Shown piece after piece: positions 7,658-8,431 of a stretch of DNA of 8,431 bases. The DNA lies in assembly GCA_002314465.1 (NCBI GenBank), contig DCGA01000029.1:1-8431 (forward strand), in the 5' to 3' direction. The position numbers and the translations under genes are program-made. The stretch's first letter is position 1, and each line of letters begins with the position of its first letter. Origin of the DNA: a bacterium UBA1790. GTDB taxonomy: Bacteria > Bacteroidota > Bacteroidia > Bacteroidales > Muribaculaceae. The notes below the pieces were generated by a model. The model made no database searches and was not told where the DNA came from. It worked only from the letters and a program-made list of their open reading frames with translations.

Positions 7658-7688
7658 GCTGGAGCCCCACAAGGGTTCCAGCTTTTTT
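7658..7688 (+). terminator. Rho-independent terminator of rpoD
   Basis: GCTGGAGCCC (7658-7667) pairs fully with GGGTTCCAGC (7673-7682), ten pairs including one G-U, around the loop CACAA, followed directly by TTTTTT (7683-7688). It lies 31 bases after the rpoD stop codon. It should isolate rpoD transcription from the second sigma gene. Confidence 0.93.
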
Positions 7689-7887
7689 ATCTCTCACACC
7701 GGTCATAGAGGTCTCTTTTCACCTCTCGCAGAACCCGCAAAACCCGCAGACAATATATTAAAGTTGGTGCTGGAATGTAATGTAAAGTCTACTTATAAAT
7801 AAAATAAAACTGCTACGGGTGGAAAATGTGCATTTATTCCTTATAATTGTCTCAAACCGTTATTTGAACATCTCTATAAATTTTATT
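7689..7887. other. Intergenic region without a recognised gene, upstream of the sigma-54 promoter
   Basis: The gap between the rpoD terminator and the next promoter holds no credible ORF and no primary-sigma promoter match. It contains an inverted repeat AGAGGT (7707-7712) / ACCTCT (7721-7726) with an 8-base spacer, a tandem AACCCGCA (7732-7739 and 7741-7748), and AT-rich sequence after about 7750. The inverted repeat is about 185 bases upstream of the -24 box, within the broad range used by sigma-54 enhancer-binding proteins, but no known activator site is recognised. Confidence 0.4.
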
Positions 7888-7935
7888 TAACTATATCGCG
7901 AGGGCGTTGGCACGGTATTTGCGCGTATATAGTTA
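7888..7935. repeat. Inverted repeat bracketing the sigma-54-type core promoter
   Basis: The left arm TAACTATATCGCG (7888-7900) and right arm CGCGTATATAGTTA (7922-7935) are inverted copies differing by one extra A/T base. The 21-base space between them contains the -24 box, and the right arm begins at the last base of the -12 element. An arm pair of this length around a core promoter could bind a dimeric regulator, or extrude as a hairpin. A transcript from the predicted start near 7934 would not contain it, so an RNA-level role is unlikely. Confidence 0.55.
7907..7922 (+). promoter_or_regulatory. Sigma-54 (RpoN) -24/-12 core promoter of the second sigma gene
   Basis: TTGGCACG (7907-7914), GTAT, then TTGC (7919-7922) matches the consensus YTGGCACG-N4-TTGC at every fixed position, with GG and GC exactly 10 bases apart (7909-7910 and 7921-7922). 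Only the weakly conserved base after TTGC (G rather than A/T) departs. Transcription is expected near 7934, 56 bases before the ATG at 7990. Sigma-54 promoters need an AAA+ enhancer-binding activator; its gene is not in the window. A competing reading is a degenerate primary-sigma promoter, TTTG (7918-7921)-N21-TATTTTTT (7943-7950), which lacks the final G of the -7 box. Confidence 0.72.
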
Positions 7936-7967
7936 TCTGAACTATTTTTTTAAACACACACTATTCA

Positions 7968-7987
7968 ATGGAAATCTAATGAGCTAA
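7968..7987 (+). other. Two minimal overlapping leader reading frames before the second sigma gene
   Basis: ATG GAA ATC TAA (7968-7979) overlaps ATG AGC TAA (7979-7987) by one base through TAATG. The sigma gene ATG follows 2 bases later, in another frame. The chain could allow termination-reinitiation coupling, but such short frames arise easily by chance and no ribosome-binding site is seen. Confidence 0.25.
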
Positions 7988-7989
7988 CT

Positions 7990-8431
7990 ATGAGACAAAT
8001 TAAAATCACACAATCAATCACCAGCCGCGACAGTCACGCGCTTGAAAAATACCTGTGCGAAATAGGACACACCGAGCCCCTGACCATCGACGAAGAGGTG
8101 GAACTGGCACAGCAGATACATAAAGGCGGAGAAGAAGGACAACGTGCTATTGACAAGCTCGTTAGCGCCAACTTGCGCTTTGTTGTATCGGTCGCCAAGC
8201 AATATCAGAACAAGGGACTAAGCCTTGAGGACCTTGTGAACGAAGGCAATATAGGCATGATTACCGCGGCACAGAAGTATGACGAAACGCGCGGGTTCAA
8301 GTTCATCTCCTACGCCGTGTGGTGGATACGCCAGTCAATCCTTCTCGCACTCGCCGACCAAGCTCGCATGGTGCGCATACCGCTCAACCGCGACGGACTC
8401 GCAAGCAAGATTGCACGCGCCACATCGGCAT
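7990..8431 (+). CDS. Second sigma-70 family factor, RpoD paralogue, 3' end cut by window edge
   Basis: Open from the ATG at 7990 to the window end, 147 residues seen of an expected near 290. It aligns to the upstream RpoD without gaps over residues 1-140, with 102 identities by hand count (about 73%). Shared blocks: MRQ-KIT-SIT at the N-terminus, [10 protein letters not shown] (32-41), [19 protein letters not shown] (56-74) and [18 protein letters not shown] (101-118), so core binding and the -10 recognition helix are intact. Divergence is concentrated in region 1.2 ([11 protein letters not shown]) and after VRIPLN, where RpoD's [15 protein letters not shown] becomes [14 protein letters not shown], meaning region 3.0/3.1. 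Region 4 is outside the window, so -33 specificity cannot be judged. No Shine-Dalgarno is seen. It lies behind a terminator and a sigma-54-type promoter, which argues for a conditional, alternative role rather than a redundant copy. A decaying duplicate is possible, but no stop or frameshift is seen here. Confidence 0.93.
   Translation, partial: MRQIKITQSITSRDSHALEKYLCEIGHTEPLTIDEEVELAQQIHKGGEEGQRAIDKLVSANLRFVVSVAKQYQNKGLSLEDLVNEGNIGMITAAQKYDETRGFKFISYAVWWIRQSILLALADQARMVRIPLNRDGLASKIARATSA

Noticed and set aside
7732..7748. Tandem AACCCGCA copies
   Set aside because: Only two 8-base units; too little for a repeat array, an integration site or a CRISPR.
7509..7802. 97-residue plus-strand frame overlapping the end of rpoD
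   Set aside because: Out of frame with rpoD, runs through its intrinsic terminator and has no family resemblance.
8014..8202. 62-residue minus-strand frame
   Set aside because: Antisense to the second sigma gene, inside strongly conserved coding sequence.

Overview
The window looks like a chromosomal segment of a member of the Bacteroidales. The first sigma-70 gene encodes the short (288-residue) form of housekeeping sigma factor typical of Bacteroidetes, without region 1.1. Two promoters fit the Bacteroidetes pattern TTTG-N20-TAnnTTTG exactly, and genes lack clear Shine-Dalgarno sequences. A Muribaculaceae-like gut commensal is my guess, not something the sequence proves.

Layout. Positions 1-4925 hold a tightly packed minus-strand surface-polysaccharide operon. 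In transcription order it contains a CDP-glycerol glycerophosphotransferase-like enzyme, a Wzx-type flippase, an acyltransferase-3 membrane protein, and UDP-GlcNAc 2-epimerase (wecB), which runs off the left edge. Gaps are 2 and 8 bases, and one pair of genes overlaps by 20 bases. Its promoter lies at 4944-4975. Diverging from it on the plus strand are a TagD-like glycerol-3-phosphate cytidylyltransferase (5075-5509) and, 10 bases later, a stand-alone asparagine-synthetase C-type (PP-loop) protein (5520-6584). Together these suggest a surface glycan that is exported by Wzx and decorated with CDP-polyol-derived phosphate groups, O-acyl groups and perhaps an amide. The glycerol chemistry is inferred from gene families.

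The right part holds housekeeping rpoD (6761-7627), with its own consensus promoter and a strong intrinsic terminator (7658-7688). After a 362-base intergenic region comes a second sigma-70 gene (7990 to the right edge, truncated). It is about 73% identical to RpoD over the first 140 residues by hand count.

The most notable signal is directly upstream of this second sigma gene. At 7907-7922 there is an exact sigma-54 (RpoN) core promoter, TTGGCACG-N4-TTGC, bracketed by a 13/14-base inverted repeat and followed by two tiny overlapping stop/start reading frames. The arrangement suggests a sigma cascade in which RpoN plus an enhancer-binding protein switches on an RpoD paralogue. I found no tRNA, rRNA, CRISPR array or insertion sequence.
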